NCBI GenBank assembly: GCA_902521995.1
Contig: CABYTO010000005.1
Location: 1 to 64,000 of the forward strand
DNA length: 64,000 nt
Origin: an uncultured Prochlorococcus sp.
GTDB taxonomy: Bacteria; Cyanobacteriota; Cyanobacteriia; PCC-6307; Cyanobiaceae
Direction of reading: 5' to 3'
Under the pieces are notes generated by a model. It was not told where the DNA came from. It worked only from the letters and a program-made list of their open reading frames with translations, and ran no database searches. Positions 22,473 to 33,485 of the stretch are shown in pieces. The translations under genes were made by a program, and so were the position numbers. Position 1 is the first letter of the stretch. The number at the start of each line of letters is the position of its first letter.

Positions 22473-22865
22473 ATGTTAAATTTTTTCGCAATTTTACTTA
22501 TTATTTTTATAGGAATATTACTTCTAGTTTTTAAAAAAAGAAGCTTTAAAAAGTTAATAAATCAAAGCAATTTAAATTCTATTAAATTAAAGAAAAATAA
22601 GAAAAGTAATAATAAATTTTTATCTAAAAAAAATAGTTATTTATACAATCACGAAGAAAAAAAATACTCAGTAATTTATAAAAATTCTCAAAGAAATAAA
22701 ATGATTAGTCTTTTTAAGGGTGATACAGAAAATAAATTAAAGGCACTAAAAATTGCAGAAGAATTGGCTGATAAATCAACATTACCAATTTTACGAAAAG
22801 GCTTAAGAGATATTTCTCCTGAAGTCATTGAAATTTCAGCTTTATTAATAAGACAGTTCAAGTAA
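22473..22865 (+). CDS. Small membrane-anchored protein with HEAT-repeat-like C-terminus
   Basis: N-terminal TM segment MLNFFAILLIIFIGILLLVF; basic linker; KALKIAEELADKSTLPILRKGLRDISPEVIEISALLIRQF. Confidence 0.6.
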   Translation: MLNFFAILLIIFIGILLLVFKKRSFKKLINQSNLNSIKLKKNKKSNNKFLSKKNSYLYNHEEKKYSVIYKNSQRNKMISLFKGDTENKLKALKIAEELADKSTLPILRKGLRDISPEVIEISALLIRQFK

Positions 22866-22869
22866 ACAA

Positions 22870-23832
22870 TCAATTTTGCTTAGCACTGTTTATTGATCTA
22901 ATTCTGTAAATTGGACGACTTTGACTTTCATGATATGTCCTTATTAAAAGTTCGCTCAATAATCCAAAGCTAAATAATTGAACACCAGCAATTCCTAATA
23001 TTAATGCAAACATGAGCAAAGGACGATTTCCAATATCCTCACCCATTATTTTTAAAACTATCAAATAAGAACTTATCGCAAGACTAAAGAAAATACTTAT
23101 AATTCCAACAAAACCAAATCCATACATCGGTCTTGTTAAAAATTTAGTCATAAACCAAACAGTAAGTAAATCCATTAACACTCTAAAAGTTCTATCAATT
23201 CCATATTTACTTGATCCATATTGCCTGCTCCTATGATTTACTTTAATTTCTTTGATTCTTGCACCTTCAATATTTGCTAAAACAGGCAAAAACCTGTGAA
23301 GTTCCCCATATAACTTTATATCTTTAATTATTTCTTTCTTAAACGCTTTTAATGAGCAACCATAGTCATGCAAATTCAAACCTGTTACGTGAGCTATTAA
23401 CTTATTCGCTATTTTTGATGGTATCTTTCTATTAATTAATTTGTCTTTTCTATCAAACCTCCAACCACAAACCAAATCATAACCATTATTAATTTCTGAA
23501 ATTAATAAAGGAATATCATTTGGATCATTCTGTAAATCACCATCCAAAGTAATAACAATATCGCCATTGGAATTATCAAAGCCAGCTGACATTGCTGCAG
23601 TTTGACCATAATTTTTGCGTAGGGAAATTACTGACAATTCTTTAATTTTGAGAGTTAGTTGCTTTAATACTTGATGAGTATTATCTTTAGAACCATCATT
23701 TACAACAATCAATTCAAAATTAAATTTATGAGATGACATCACATTTATAACTTCATCCAATAAAAGACCAATACTATCGCTTTCATTGAAAACGGGGACG
23801 ATAATAGAAATTAATTGTTTTATATCTGACAT
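22870..23832 (-). CDS. Family 2 glycosyltransferase (polyprenyl-phosphate sugar transferase, DPM1/GtrB-like) with C-terminal TM helices
   Basis: ISIIVPVFNESDSIGLLLDEV, VVNDGSKDNT, GDIVITLDGDLQNDP, YGCSLKAF. Confidence 0.9.
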   Translation of the reverse strand: MSDIKQLISIIVPVFNESDSIGLLLDEVINVMSSHKFNFELIVVNDGSKDNTHQVLKQLTLKIKELSVISLRKNYGQTAAMSAGFDNSNGDIVITLDGDLQNDPNDIPLLISEINNGYDLVCGWRFDRKDKLINRKIPSKIANKLIAHVTGLNLHDYGCSLKAFKKEIIKDIKLYGELHRFLPVLANIEGARIKEIKVNHRSRQYGSSKYGIDRTFRVLMDLLTVWFMTKFLTRPMYGFGFVGIISIFFSLAISSYLIVLKIMGEDIGNRPLLMFALILGIAGVQLFSFGLLSELLIRTYHESQSRPIYRIRSINSAKQN

Positions 23833-23883
23833 TTATATTTAATAATAATTACACAATTTTAACTTAATTTAGAACATTAAAAT

Positions 23884-23917
23884 TAAACAAAAAAAATCAC
23901 CACAAACGTGGTGATTT
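23884..23917 (-). terminator. Intrinsic terminator downstream of psaB
   Basis: Perfect 10-bp stem AAATCACCAC-aaac-GTGGTGATTT (23894-23917); T-rich run follows on the - strand. Confidence 0.85.
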
Positions 23918-23935
23918 AAATTATTTAAAGGAAAT

Positions 23936-26164
23936 TTAACCAAACTTACCTGAAGTGGATGCAATAACAAATGCCCCAAATGTAAGTATGTTTCCAATCG
24001 TGAAATGTGCTAGTCCAACTAATCTAGCTTGAACAATTGAGAGTGCAACTGGCTTATCTCTCCAGCCAACAAGGTTAGCAATTGGAGTACGCTGATGGGC
24101 CCAAACTAATGTTTCAATTAACTCTTGCCAGTAACCACGCCATGATATTAGGAACATGAAACCAGTAGCCCAAACTAAGTGACCGAATAGAAACATCCAA
24201 GCCCAAGGAGATAGAGAATTTACTCCAAATGGATTATATCCATTAATAAGTTGAGCAGAGTTTAACCATAGATAATCTCTGAACCAACCCATTAGATAGG
24301 TACCTGATTCGTTAAATTGTGCTACGTTACCCTGCCAAATTGCTAAATGTTTCCAATGCCAGTAGAAAGTTACCCATGCTAGTAAATTTAATGCCCAGAA
24401 CATTGCTAGGTACATAGCATCCCAAGATGAACTATCACAAGTACCTCCACGTCCAGGTCCATCGCAAGGGAAAGCATAACCTAAATCTTTCTTATCAGGA
24501 ATTAATTTTGTTCCTCTAGCATCGAGTGCACCTTTGATAAGGATTAATGCAGTTGTATGAAGACCTAAAGCGATAGCATGGTGAACCAAGAAATCTGCTG
24601 GGCCAATAGGCAAGAAAGCACTTAATGCATCTTGTCTATTGATAAGATCCATCCAATAATGATTACCTGGTAATGAATTAGCTGCTAGAGTTGCTGAACT
24701 TGTTGGATCAGATAATAAAGCGTTAAAGCCGTACATCATTTTACCTTGAGCAGCTTGAACGAATTGAGCAAATACTGGCTCTATTAAAATTTGCTTTTCA
24801 GGATTACCAAAAGCTACAACGACATCGTTGTGAACATAAATTCCAAGAGTATGAAATCCTAGCAACATGGTTACCCAACTAAGGTGGCTTATCAAAGCTT
24901 CCTTTGTTCCAAGTACTCTTGCTAGTACATTGTCCTTGTTTAATTCAGGATCATAATCTCTCACAAAGAAAATGGCTCCGTGTGCAAAAGCACCGACCAT
25001 CAAGAACATAGCTATGTACTGATGATGACTGTATAGAGCAGATTGTGTGGTGTAGTCCCTGGCAATAAAAGCGTAAGAGGGAAGTGCACCCATATGTTGG
25101 GCTACAAGAGAAGTTGCAACACCAAGTGATGCTAATGCTAATCCAAGTTGGAAATGTAATGAGTTGTTTACAGTTTCATATATTCCATCGTGGTTAATTC
25201 CGAAACTACCTTTATGAGGATCATTAGGGTGTCTTGTGTTATGAGCTTCTGTAATTTCTTTGAGGCTATGACCAATACCAAAAGTATTTCTATACATATG
25301 ACCAGCAATTACAAAAACTGTACCAATCGCAATATGGTGATGTGCAATGTCAGTAAGCCATAATGCTTCACTTTGAGGATGAAGACCACCCAAGAAAGTG
25401 AAGATTGCTGTTCCAGCTCCCTCAGCTGTTCCAAATACTTGGTCTAATGAATCAGGATTCTGAGCATATGCTCCCCAATTTAAAGTAAAGAAAGGCGCTA
25501 ATCCTGCAGGATGTGGAAGCACTGTTAACCAGTTATCCCAACCTACATGTTGACCTCTTGACTCAGGTATTGCGACATGAACCAAATGACCTGTCCAAGC
25601 AATACTACTAAAACCGAATAAGACTGCTAAATGATGATTTAATCTTGACTCTGCATTTTTAAACCAAGCCAAAGATGGTCTGAATTTTGGCTGTAAGTGT
25701 AACCAACCTGCAAATAGAGTCCAACAAGCCAAAATACTCATGAATATTGAAGCTTGAAATAGTTGCTCGTTAGTTCTCATTCCAATTGTGTACCACCAAT
25801 GGTAAAGGCCTGAATAAGCTATGTTTACTGGACCACTAGCTCCAGCTTGTGTCATTGCTTCTGTGATACCAGATCCAAAATGAGGATCCCAAATAGCATG
25901 AGCAATAGGACGAACGTGGGTTGGATCAAGTACAAATTGCTCGAAATTTCCTTGCCAAGCAATATGAAATAAGTTTCCAGCTACCCAGAGGGCAATTATT
26001 GCTAGATGCCCAAAATGTGTTGAGAAAAGCTTCTGGTAAAGCTTTTCTTCGGTCATACCATCATGACTTTCAAAGTCGTGAGCGGTAGCTATTCCGTACC
26101 ATATTCGTCTAGTTGTAGGGTCCTGAGCTAGACCCTGGTTAAATGATGGAAATTTTGTTGCCAT
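23936..26164 (-). CDS. psaB: Photosystem I P700 apoprotein A2
   Basis: [54 protein letters not shown] Fe-S motif. Confidence 0.99.
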   Translation of the reverse strand: MATKFPSFNQGLAQDPTTRRIWYGIATAHDFESHDGMTEEKLYQKLFSTHFGHLAIIALWVAGNLFHIAWQGNFEQFVLDPTHVRPIAHAIWDPHFGSGITEAMTQAGASGPVNIAYSGLYHWWYTIGMRTNEQLFQASIFMSILACWTLFAGWLHLQPKFRPSLAWFKNAESRLNHHLAVLFGFSSIAWTGHLVHVAIPESRGQHVGWDNWLTVLPHPAGLAPFFTLNWGAYAQNPDSLDQVFGTAEGAGTAIFTFLGGLHPQSEALWLTDIAHHHIAIGTVFVIAGHMYRNTFGIGHSLKEITEAHNTRHPNDPHKGSFGINHDGIYETVNNSLHFQLGLALASLGVATSLVAQHMGALPSYAFIARDYTTQSALYSHHQYIAMFLMVGAFAHGAIFFVRDYDPELNKDNVLARVLGTKEALISHLSWVTMLLGFHTLGIYVHNDVVVAFGNPEKQILIEPVFAQFVQAAQGKMMYGFNALLSDPTSSATLAANSLPGNHYWMDLINRQDALSAFLPIGPADFLVHHAIALGLHTTALILIKGALDARGTKLIPDKKDLGYAFPCDGPGRGGTCDSSSWDAMYLAMFWALNLLAWVTFYWHWKHLAIWQGNVAQFNESGTYLMGWFRDYLWLNSAQLINGYNPFGVNSLSPWAWMFLFGHLVWATGFMFLISWRGYWQELIETLVWAHQRTPIANLVGWRDKPVALSIVQARLVGLAHFTIGNILTFGAFVIASTSGKFG

Positions 26165-26191
26165 TGAATTAAAAAGGTGAAGTTCAGGTAA

Positions 26192-28495
26192 TTAGCCCAG
26201 ACCAAAAAGGCGAGCATGGAAGAAAGCCCATGTAGTGGCAATACCACCGACAAGGAAATGTGTAACACCTACTGCTCTACCCTGAGTGATGGATAAAGCT
26301 CTTGGTTGAATTGTTGGAGCAACTTTAAGTTTGTTATGTGCCCAAACAATTGATTCGAATAATTCTTGCCAATATCCACGTCCACTAAATAGAAACATTA
26401 AACTAAATGCCCATATAAAGTGAGCCCCTAAGAACATCAAACCGTACATGCTTATGGATTGACCATAACTTGTTAATACTTGAGAAGCTTGAGCCCAAAG
26501 GAAATCTCTTAACCAACCATTAATAGTGATTGAGCTTTGTGCGAAATTCCCACCAGTAAGTCCCCAAACATCACTCTGCATTTTCCATGAGAAGTGGAAG
26601 ATAACTATTGATAAACAGTTATACATCCAGAAAAGAGCTAAGAACACATGATCCCATGAAGAAACTTGACATGTACCACCTCTTCCGGGACCATCACAAG
26701 GAAATCTAAATCCTAAAGAAGCTTTGTCAGGAATCAACCTTGAACTTCTTGCATAAAGAACCCCTTTGAGAAGTATCAAAACAGTTACATGGATTTGGAA
26801 GGCATGAATATGATGAATCATTAAATCAGCTGTCCCTAATGGAATTGGAGCTATAGCAACCTTTCCACCAACCTCTACTAAACTTCCATTAAAAACTTCA
26901 CTTAAGGCCTTATGAGGTAAAGCTTCTGCAGTACCTGCCAAAAGAGAAGTTCCAACAGCAGATGCTTGAATACTTTGTACCCATTGAGCAAAAATAGGCT
27001 GAAGTTGAATTGCAGAATCACTAAACATATCTTGAGGTCTACCCAAAGCTCTCATAGTATCGTTGTGAATATAAAGTCCAAAACTATGGAATCCTAACCA
27101 CATACATACCCAGTTTAAGTGACTTATTAAGGCATCTCTTGCTTTAAGAATTCTGTCTAATACATTATCAATGTGCTTTGCCGGATCGTAATCTCTAACC
27201 ATTGCAATTCCAGCATGCGCACCTGCACCTACTATGAATAATCCACCTATCCACATGTGATGAGTAAATAATCCAAGAACTGTCATGTAGTCAGTAGCTA
27301 TATATGGATATGGAGGCATGGCATACATGTGATGAGATACAAGTATGCTTATAGATCCAAGCATTGCTAGATTAACCGCAAGCTGAGCATGTCTACTTTC
27401 AGCCATGAACTCAAAAAGACCTTGATGACCTTTAGGAGCAGGGAATAATATTGGATCTCCTTGCTGCGAATCTAATATTTCTTTCATACTATGACCAATA
27501 CCATAATTGGTTCTATACATATGACCACCAATAATTGCTATGACACCGAAAGCTAAATGATGATGAGAAACATCAGTCATCCATAAGCTTCCTGTCACAG
27601 GGTTAAGTCCACCTTTAAAAGTAAGGAAGTCTGAGAAAGCTAACCAGTTTAAACTAAAGAAATTACCTGTACCACTTGCTAATCCTGGAAATATCTGACC
27701 GATAATTTGGGGATCACAGAGTTGATGCGGCATAGGCATGTCTGCAATAGTTGCTATTTCTTTACCATTGATGACTAAAGGAGAGCCTGCATCAATTGCA
27801 TCTAGAAGGGCTGCAGTAGGAGCTCCAATATGGATACAATGACCAGCCCATGCTAAAGATCCTAATCCTACTAAACCAGCTATATGGTGATTAAGCATAG
27901 ACTCAATATCTTGAAACCACTCCATTTTTGGAGCTGCTTTGTGATAATGAAAAATTCCAGCATGAAGCATCAGAGCAGCCATTACTACGGCACCTATTGC
28001 TAAAGCCATCAGTTCACTCTCGTTTGTAATTCCCCATGCACGCCACATGTGGAATATTCCTGAACTAATTTGAATACCGTTGTAGTTAGCACCAAGATCA
28101 GCATTTAGCATTTCTTGACCAACAATTGCCCAAACTTGCTGAGCTCCGGGTTTGACATGAGTTGGATCAGCTAACCAACCTGAATAATTAGAAAATCTTG
28201 CTCCATGGAAAAATGCAGCACTCATCCATATAAAAATGACCGCAAGATGTCCAAAATGAGCTGAAAAGATTTTTCTTGTTGCTTCTTCAGCATCGCCTGT
28301 ATGCACATCGAAATCATGTGCGTCAGCATGCAAATTCCAGATCCAAGTTGTAGTTTTTGGACCTTTAGATAATTTACTTGACCAGAAACCTGGCTTATCT
28401 AATTTGGCAAAATCAATAGGTCTTGGATCGGCCTTAACAGGATCCTCCAAAACTTTTTTGTTTTTTTCTCCACTTTCTGGTGGGCTGATGGTCAT
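26192..28495 (-). CDS. psaA: Photosystem I P700 apoprotein A1
   Basis: [47 protein letters not shown]. Confidence 0.99.
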   Translation of the reverse strand: MTISPPESGEKNKKVLEDPVKADPRPIDFAKLDKPGFWSSKLSKGPKTTTWIWNLHADAHDFDVHTGDAEEATRKIFSAHFGHLAVIFIWMSAAFFHGARFSNYSGWLADPTHVKPGAQQVWAIVGQEMLNADLGANYNGIQISSGIFHMWRAWGITNESELMALAIGAVVMAALMLHAGIFHYHKAAPKMEWFQDIESMLNHHIAGLVGLGSLAWAGHCIHIGAPTAALLDAIDAGSPLVINGKEIATIADMPMPHQLCDPQIIGQIFPGLASGTGNFFSLNWLAFSDFLTFKGGLNPVTGSLWMTDVSHHHLAFGVIAIIGGHMYRTNYGIGHSMKEILDSQQGDPILFPAPKGHQGLFEFMAESRHAQLAVNLAMLGSISILVSHHMYAMPPYPYIATDYMTVLGLFTHHMWIGGLFIVGAGAHAGIAMVRDYDPAKHIDNVLDRILKARDALISHLNWVCMWLGFHSFGLYIHNDTMRALGRPQDMFSDSAIQLQPIFAQWVQSIQASAVGTSLLAGTAEALPHKALSEVFNGSLVEVGGKVAIAPIPLGTADLMIHHIHAFQIHVTVLILLKGVLYARSSRLIPDKASLGFRFPCDGPGRGGTCQVSSWDHVFLALFWMYNCLSIVIFHFSWKMQSDVWGLTGGNFAQSSITINGWLRDFLWAQASQVLTSYGQSISMYGLMFLGAHFIWAFSLMFLFSGRGYWQELFESIVWAHNKLKVAPTIQPRALSITQGRAVGVTHFLVGGIATTWAFFHARLFGLG

Positions 28496-28829
28496 CTAGC
28501 ACCTCGAAAATAATTGACATTAAAGCCGATTGATCTGATCTTGAACTTATTTTTAATGATAATGTTCAAGAAACGAAGTCCATCGGAACTTTAGATATTC
28601 GTTTCAAAAATAATAAGACAAAGATTCTTTCGTTATGCATTAACGTAACAAATGTTCTAATGATTGTTACTATATGAATATTTTGTTAAATTCTCGTCTA
28701 TGACTTAGTTATGAGTAATTTTACTCAAATTTTATCTATATTTCTTAAATTTTTTTTTATATTTCAAAGAAAATTTTTTAAATCCAGCGACAGGATATAA
28801 TTTTTACGTAACTATCAATAGTTTCTGAT

Positions 28830-30632
28830 TTGAAAGGAATTGCTATAGGTCTATCTAATAATTCAAAAGAAATTTTAAAAAGGCTTAAAAAAACTGAATT
28901 TGTCAAAGATATATTTATTGCAGGTTCTTCAAAAGATGATGGAAAGAACAATGAATTTATTCAAGTACAAAATTCTAAAGAAATCTTAAATAAAAAATGG
29001 CCGGAGATAGATTTAATAATTTTTATAGGCTCAATTGCTGCAGCAATACGCATAATAAATCCATTTTTAACCTCTAAAGAGCAAGATCCAGGTGTAATCG
29101 TTATAGATAACAAAGGTTCCAAGATAGTTCCTTTGATTGGCTTACATCAGTCAAATGCACAAAATATTGCATATCAAATTGCTAATTTAATTGGTGGCCA
29201 AATAATAGAAACTAATAATTCCAATGATCAAAGCTTCTTAAATCTTGATGCATTTGGGGATCAGTGGGGTTGGAAAAGATCTGGCAACATAAAGGATTGG
29301 TCAAAAATAGTAATCAAGCAAGCTAAGAACGAAGAAATATTTTGCAAACAACTATCTGGTAATGGCTTATGGAAAACTTCAGAATCAGGTGAGATTATTA
29401 ATCAAATTAATGAAAAAGAAACTGAAAGACCAGATTCAACATTTCATGTGAGTATATTCGAAAATCATGCAACAATTTGGCACCCGCCCGTATTATGGAT
29501 TGGTATTGGATGTGAAAGAAATACAAGCAAAGAATTAATTACAAATTCTTTAAATAATTTTTTAGAGTCAGAAAATTTATCACAGCAATCAATTGCGGGA
29601 TTTGCAACTATTGATATTAAAAAAGATGAGAAAGGAATTTTAGAACTTGCTAAAGAAAAAAACTTGCCTATAAAGTTTTTTAGTAAAGAAGATCTTTCAA
29701 CAATAAATGTTCCAAATCCATCAAATGTTGTGAAAAATGAAATTGGCACCCCTTCCGTAGCAGAAGCCTCTTGCTTACTAGCAGCAGGAAAAGAATCAAT
29801 ATTATTAGAAGAAAAAAGAATTTTTAAAAATCAATCTAGTGCATTAACTATCGCTGTAGCAGAATCTAAAAATCAATATAATCCAACCAATGGCGAAATT
29901 CATATTATTGGAAGTGGGCCTGGTGATATATCCTTTCTAACTAATAATGCAAGAAAAGCACTTTCAAGATGTACTGTTTGGATTGGATACAAAATGTATT
30001 TAGATTTAATAAAACCCTTAAAAAGAAATGATCAGGTTTTAATTGAAAGCAAACTTACTGAAGAAAAAGAGAGATGCAGTAAAGCAATTAAACTAGCTGA
30101 GGAAGGCATAAAAGTAGCTTTAATTTCTTCTGGGGAATCTGGATTCTATGGAATGGCTGGTTTACTTTTGGAGTTACTTCAAAAAATCAAAAAAGAATAT
30201 AGGCCATACTTTGAAGTACATCCAGGTATAAGTAGTGTTCAATTAGCAGCTGCGATTAGTGGAGCACCACTAATGAATGACTTTTGTTCAGTAAGCTTAA
30301 GCGATAAATTAACTCCATGGTCTTTAATAGAAAAAAGAATTGAAGGAGCTATTGTGGGTGACTTTGTAATAGCTTTATTTAATCCTCAATCCATTGAAAG
30401 AAATTGGCAGCTAAAGAGTGTAATAGATATATGTTTACAATCTAGGCATGGTGATACTCCAGTTTTAATAGCAAGACAAGTAGGGAGAGAAAATCAAACC
30501 AAAAAATTTTGCACTTTAAACACCATTCCTTTTAAAGAGATTGATATGTTATCAATCATTATTATTGGCAATTCTCAAACAACCTTAGTTGACGAAATAT
30601 TTCTCACTCCCAGAGGATATTTACAAAATTAA
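28830..30632 (+). CDS. cobJ: CbiG-like + precorrin-3B C17-methyltransferase fusion
   Basis: C-terminal half IIGSGPGDISFLTNNARKALSRCTVWIGYKMYLDLI (CobJ/CbiH); N-terminal half resembles CbiG (VPLIGLHQSNAQNIAYQIANLIGGQIIETN); TTG start. Confidence 0.9.
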   Translation: MKGIAIGLSNNSKEILKRLKKTEFVKDIFIAGSSKDDGKNNEFIQVQNSKEILNKKWPEIDLIIFIGSIAAAIRIINPFLTSKEQDPGVIVIDNKGSKIVPLIGLHQSNAQNIAYQIANLIGGQIIETNNSNDQSFLNLDAFGDQWGWKRSGNIKDWSKIVIKQAKNEEIFCKQLSGNGLWKTSESGEIINQINEKETERPDSTFHVSIFENHATIWHPPVLWIGIGCERNTSKELITNSLNNFLESENLSQQSIAGFATIDIKKDEKGILELAKEKNLPIKFFSKEDLSTINVPNPSNVVKNEIGTPSVAEASCLLAAGKESILLEEKRIFKNQSSALTIAVAESKNQYNPTNGEIHIIGSGPGDISFLTNNARKALSRCTVWIGYKMYLDLIKPLKRNDQVLIESKLTEEKERCSKAIKLAEEGIKVALISSGESGFYGMAGLLLELLQKIKKEYRPYFEVHPGISSVQLAAAISGAPLMNDFCSVSLSDKLTPWSLIEKRIEGAIVGDFVIALFNPQSIERNWQLKSVIDICLQSRHGDTPVLIARQVGRENQTKKFCTLNTIPFKEIDMLSIIIIGNSQTTLVDEIFLTPRGYLQN

Positions 30633-30727
30633 GAATATAAAATCTATAAATTATAAATAAAATGTTTTTCTTTGCTTTTTCTTTATAAGAGTACTAATCT
30701 TTTAAAATAACGAAGTAATAAATTTAA

Positions 30728-31516
30728 TTGAAAAATATTGGTTTAATTTTGTTTGACATTGATGGGGTAATCCGCAGCGTAGAAAATAGTTACAGACTTT
30801 CATTAAAAAAAACGGTTTACAAATTTTCCGGATGGGAGCCAAGTTATATAGATATTGATAATGCAAAAAATGAAGGGATCTGGAATAATGACTGGGATTT
30901 AAGTTTAGAACTTATAAAAAGATACATAAAAAAAGAGAACTTAAACCTTAAAATTCCTCGAAGAGAGGAAATAGTAAAATCTTTTGAAGAGTTTTACTTT
31001 GGTGGAGATCCAAATAAAGATAGTAAATATTGGTCTGGTTACATTACTAATGAGGAATTATTAGTTGATAAAAAGTTTTTTGATTTAATTCAAGGTAATG
31101 GAATAATCTGGGGTTTTGTTAGTGGTGCAGAGTCTGCTTCTGCAAAATTTGTTTTAGAAAAAAGACTTGGACTAAAATCACCACCATTAATATCTATGGG
31201 AGATGCCCCTGACAAGCCTGATCCAAAAGGTTTTATTAATTTATCAAAAAAGCTCATTGGAGATAAACTTGGTGAATCAAATATTCCCATTGCATATGTA
31301 GGAGATACTATTGCAGATATAAATACAGTTATAAACGCTAGAAAGGAAATTCCATCTCAGAAATTCATAAGTATTGGAATAGCTCCCCCTCATTTACATC
31401 TAAATTCTCGATTAAAAGAACGTAATTCTTACGAAGCAAATCTTAGAAATGCAGGGGCTGACTTGATTTTAAATTCTATTTATGAACTTAAAGATATTAA
31501 TCTTGACTTGTTTTAA
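30728..31516 (+). CDS. HAD-superfamily hydrolase (subfamily IA-like)
   Basis: LILFDIDGVIRSVENSY, SGAESASAKFVLEKRLGL, VGDTIADINTV. Confidence 0.85.
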   Translation: MKNIGLILFDIDGVIRSVENSYRLSLKKTVYKFSGWEPSYIDIDNAKNEGIWNNDWDLSLELIKRYIKKENLNLKIPRREEIVKSFEEFYFGGDPNKDSKYWSGYITNEELLVDKKFFDLIQGNGIIWGFVSGAESASAKFVLEKRLGLKSPPLISMGDAPDKPDPKGFINLSKKLIGDKLGESNIPIAYVGDTIADINTVINARKEIPSQKFISIGIAPPHLHLNSRLKERNSYEANLRNAGADLILNSIYELKDINLDLF

Positions 31517-31551
31517 AGCAAATATTAATTAAAAATTTTCTAAATAAATCA

Positions 31552-31640
31552 CGGAGAGGGAGGGATTCGAACCCTCGACAAAAGTTACCTCCTGTAACTC
31601 CTTAGCAGGGAGCCGCTTTCAACCACTCAGCCACCTCTCC
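31552..31640 (-). tRNA. tRNA-Ser (anticodon GCU)
   Basis: GGAGAGG/CCTCTCC acceptor stem, long variable arm, anticodon loop CTGCTAA, GAGGGTTCGAATCCCTC T-arm, G discriminator. Confidence 0.95.
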
Positions 31641-31701
31641 AGTTCTTATACATTATCAATTTTTATGCAAACATTCAAAATTTTTTATTCAATCGAAATG
31701 T

Positions 31702-32901
31702 CTAACCTACTTGAACTTTCGGTAATCTATTTTTAAAAGAACAAAGAATTTCCCAAGGGATAGTATTAGATTTTCTTGCCCATTCAAGAGGTGAAATTGA
31801 TTTATCTCCATCAGACCCTAGTAATACCATGGTACTACCAACTTTAATTTCATTAGAATCTGTTATGTCTACCATCATTTGATCCATAGTTATAGATCCA
31901 ACTTGAGGATAAAACTTATTATTATAGATAACATTAATTTTGCCTGAAAGATTTCTTGGTACACCATCTGCATAACCAATACTTAATACAGCTAACTTAG
32001 TTTTTCTATTACTTACAAATTTGCCTCCATAACTTACACTTACACCTTTATCAATAGTTCTTATAAAAGCGACTTTGACCTTCAAAGATAAAGCTGGTTT
32101 AAGCAATAAATCTTTATTTAATTTTGACAAAGGTTTATATCCATACATAGATAATCCAACGCGTACCATATGAAAATGGAAATTTTTATCAAGAAGCATT
32201 CCCGCTGAATTAGCCAAATGAATCTTGATATTTTTATTTCTATCAACATTAATTTGCTTTAATAATTCCTGAAACTTCTGCCTTTGTAATTGTGTAATAC
32301 TTTTTGGATCTAATGAGTTGGGTTCATCTGCAGATGATAAATGACTATATATTCCCTCAATAGAAATATTGTCAAAAGATTTAATGTTTTCAAATTGCTG
32401 AACAAATTTGTTGTATTCAAATCCTAATCTTGACATTCCTGTATCAACTTTGAGGTGCAAAGGAAATTTCAATCCAAATTGCTTACCAATGTTATTGCAA
32501 ATTAAACATTCTCTTATACTGCTGATAGTTGGCATAAGATCATTTTTAAAACATATAATAAGATCCCTTTTTGTATAGAGATTTCCGAGGATAAGTATTG
32601 GTTTTTCAACTCCAGAAGAACGAAGCTTCATTCCTTCATTTAGTGTGGCAACACCTAATTGAGACGCTCCACCTTTGATAGCATACTCTGATACTAATTT
32701 CGCATCATGTCCATATCCATCAGCTTTAACGACTGCCATAAATTGACAATTTTTACTTAATTGTGATCTTAAATGTCTAACGTTTATTTCTATTTCTTCA
32801 CCTTTAACTTCAATCCATGCTCTTTGTTTTAAATCTATATCTTTTTCAAAATTTGGAAATTTGTCAAAATTAAATACCTGATTTTTTTGCCTATTTTGCA
32901 T
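31702..32901 (-). CDS. alr: Alanine racemase
   Basis: MAVVKADGYGHDAKLVSEYAI PLP lysine motif; SIGYADGVPR. Confidence 0.95.
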   Translation of the reverse strand: MQNRQKNQVFNFDKFPNFEKDIDLKQRAWIEVKGEEIEINVRHLRSQLSKNCQFMAVVKADGYGHDAKLVSEYAIKGGASQLGVATLNEGMKLRSSGVEKPILILGNLYTKRDLIICFKNDLMPTISSIRECLICNNIGKQFGLKFPLHLKVDTGMSRLGFEYNKFVQQFENIKSFDNISIEGIYSHLSSADEPNSLDPKSITQLQRQKFQELLKQINVDRNKNIKIHLANSAGMLLDKNFHFHMVRVGLSMYGYKPLSKLNKDLLLKPALSLKVKVAFIRTIDKGVSVSYGGKFVSNRKTKLAVLSIGYADGVPRNLSGKINVIYNNKFYPQVGSITMDQMMVDITDSNEIKVGSTMVLLGSDGDKSISPLEWARKSNTIPWEILCSFKNRLPKVQVG

Positions 32902-32969
32902 TAACTTTGCGCAAATATATGCGCTTATTGAAATATACAGTTAGCATGACATGTAAATTGTATTTTGGC

Positions 32970-33476
32970 ATGGGCCAGACTCTAGTTTTAAATGCATCAT
33001 ATGAACCTTTAAACATCACTTCCTGGCGAAGAGCAGTAATTTTGATGATTAAAGGTAAAGCAGAAAGCTTAGAGGAAGATAAGACATATTCAATTCATAG
33101 CGGGAAAAAGTTACCGACAGTTATAAGACTTCGTTACTACGTAAAAGTTCCTTTTAGAGAGGTTTCTTTAACAAGAAAAAATATTCTTCTTAGAGATAAT
33201 AATTCTTGCCAATACTGTAACTATAGGGGTAGTGACCTATCAATAGATCATGTTTTACCTAGAAGCAGAGGTGGAACAGATAACTGGGAAAATGTTACTA
33301 CAGCGTGTCTCAGATGTAATGTACAAAAAGGTAATAGAACCCCCGAAGAGGCGAATATGCCCTTAAAACGTAAGCCTTATCGTCCCTTAAGTAATCTAAA
33401 TTTTGAAGCTACCAGACAAATTGACTCTGGCAGGCATAAAGAATGGAGTAAATACGTAATAGGGGTTGCTATCTAA
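32970..33476 (+). CDS. HNH endonuclease family protein
   Basis: CQYCNYRGSDLSIDHVLPRSRGGTDNWENVTTACLRCNVQKGNRTPEEA; conserved-looking start MGQTLVLNASYEPLNITSWRRA at 32970 (track start 32907). Confidence 0.9.
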   Translation: MGQTLVLNASYEPLNITSWRRAVILMIKGKAESLEEDKTYSIHSGKKLPTVIRLRYYVKVPFREVSLTRKNILLRDNNSCQYCNYRGSDLSIDHVLPRSRGGTDNWENVTTACLRCNVQKGNRTPEEANMPLKRKPYRPLSNLNFEATRQIDSGRHKEWSKYVIGVAI

Positions 33477-33485
33477 TAAAAAATC

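Noticed and set aside
28496-28829. HLR1 (RpaB) direct repeats upstream of psaA
   Set aside because: No convincing pair of TTACA-type repeats could be located by eye; a PWM scan would be required
31552-31640. tRNA-Ser as an integration site for a genomic island
   Set aside because: Flanking genes are ordinary core genes; no integrase, direct repeat of the tRNA 3' end or composition shift was seen nearby
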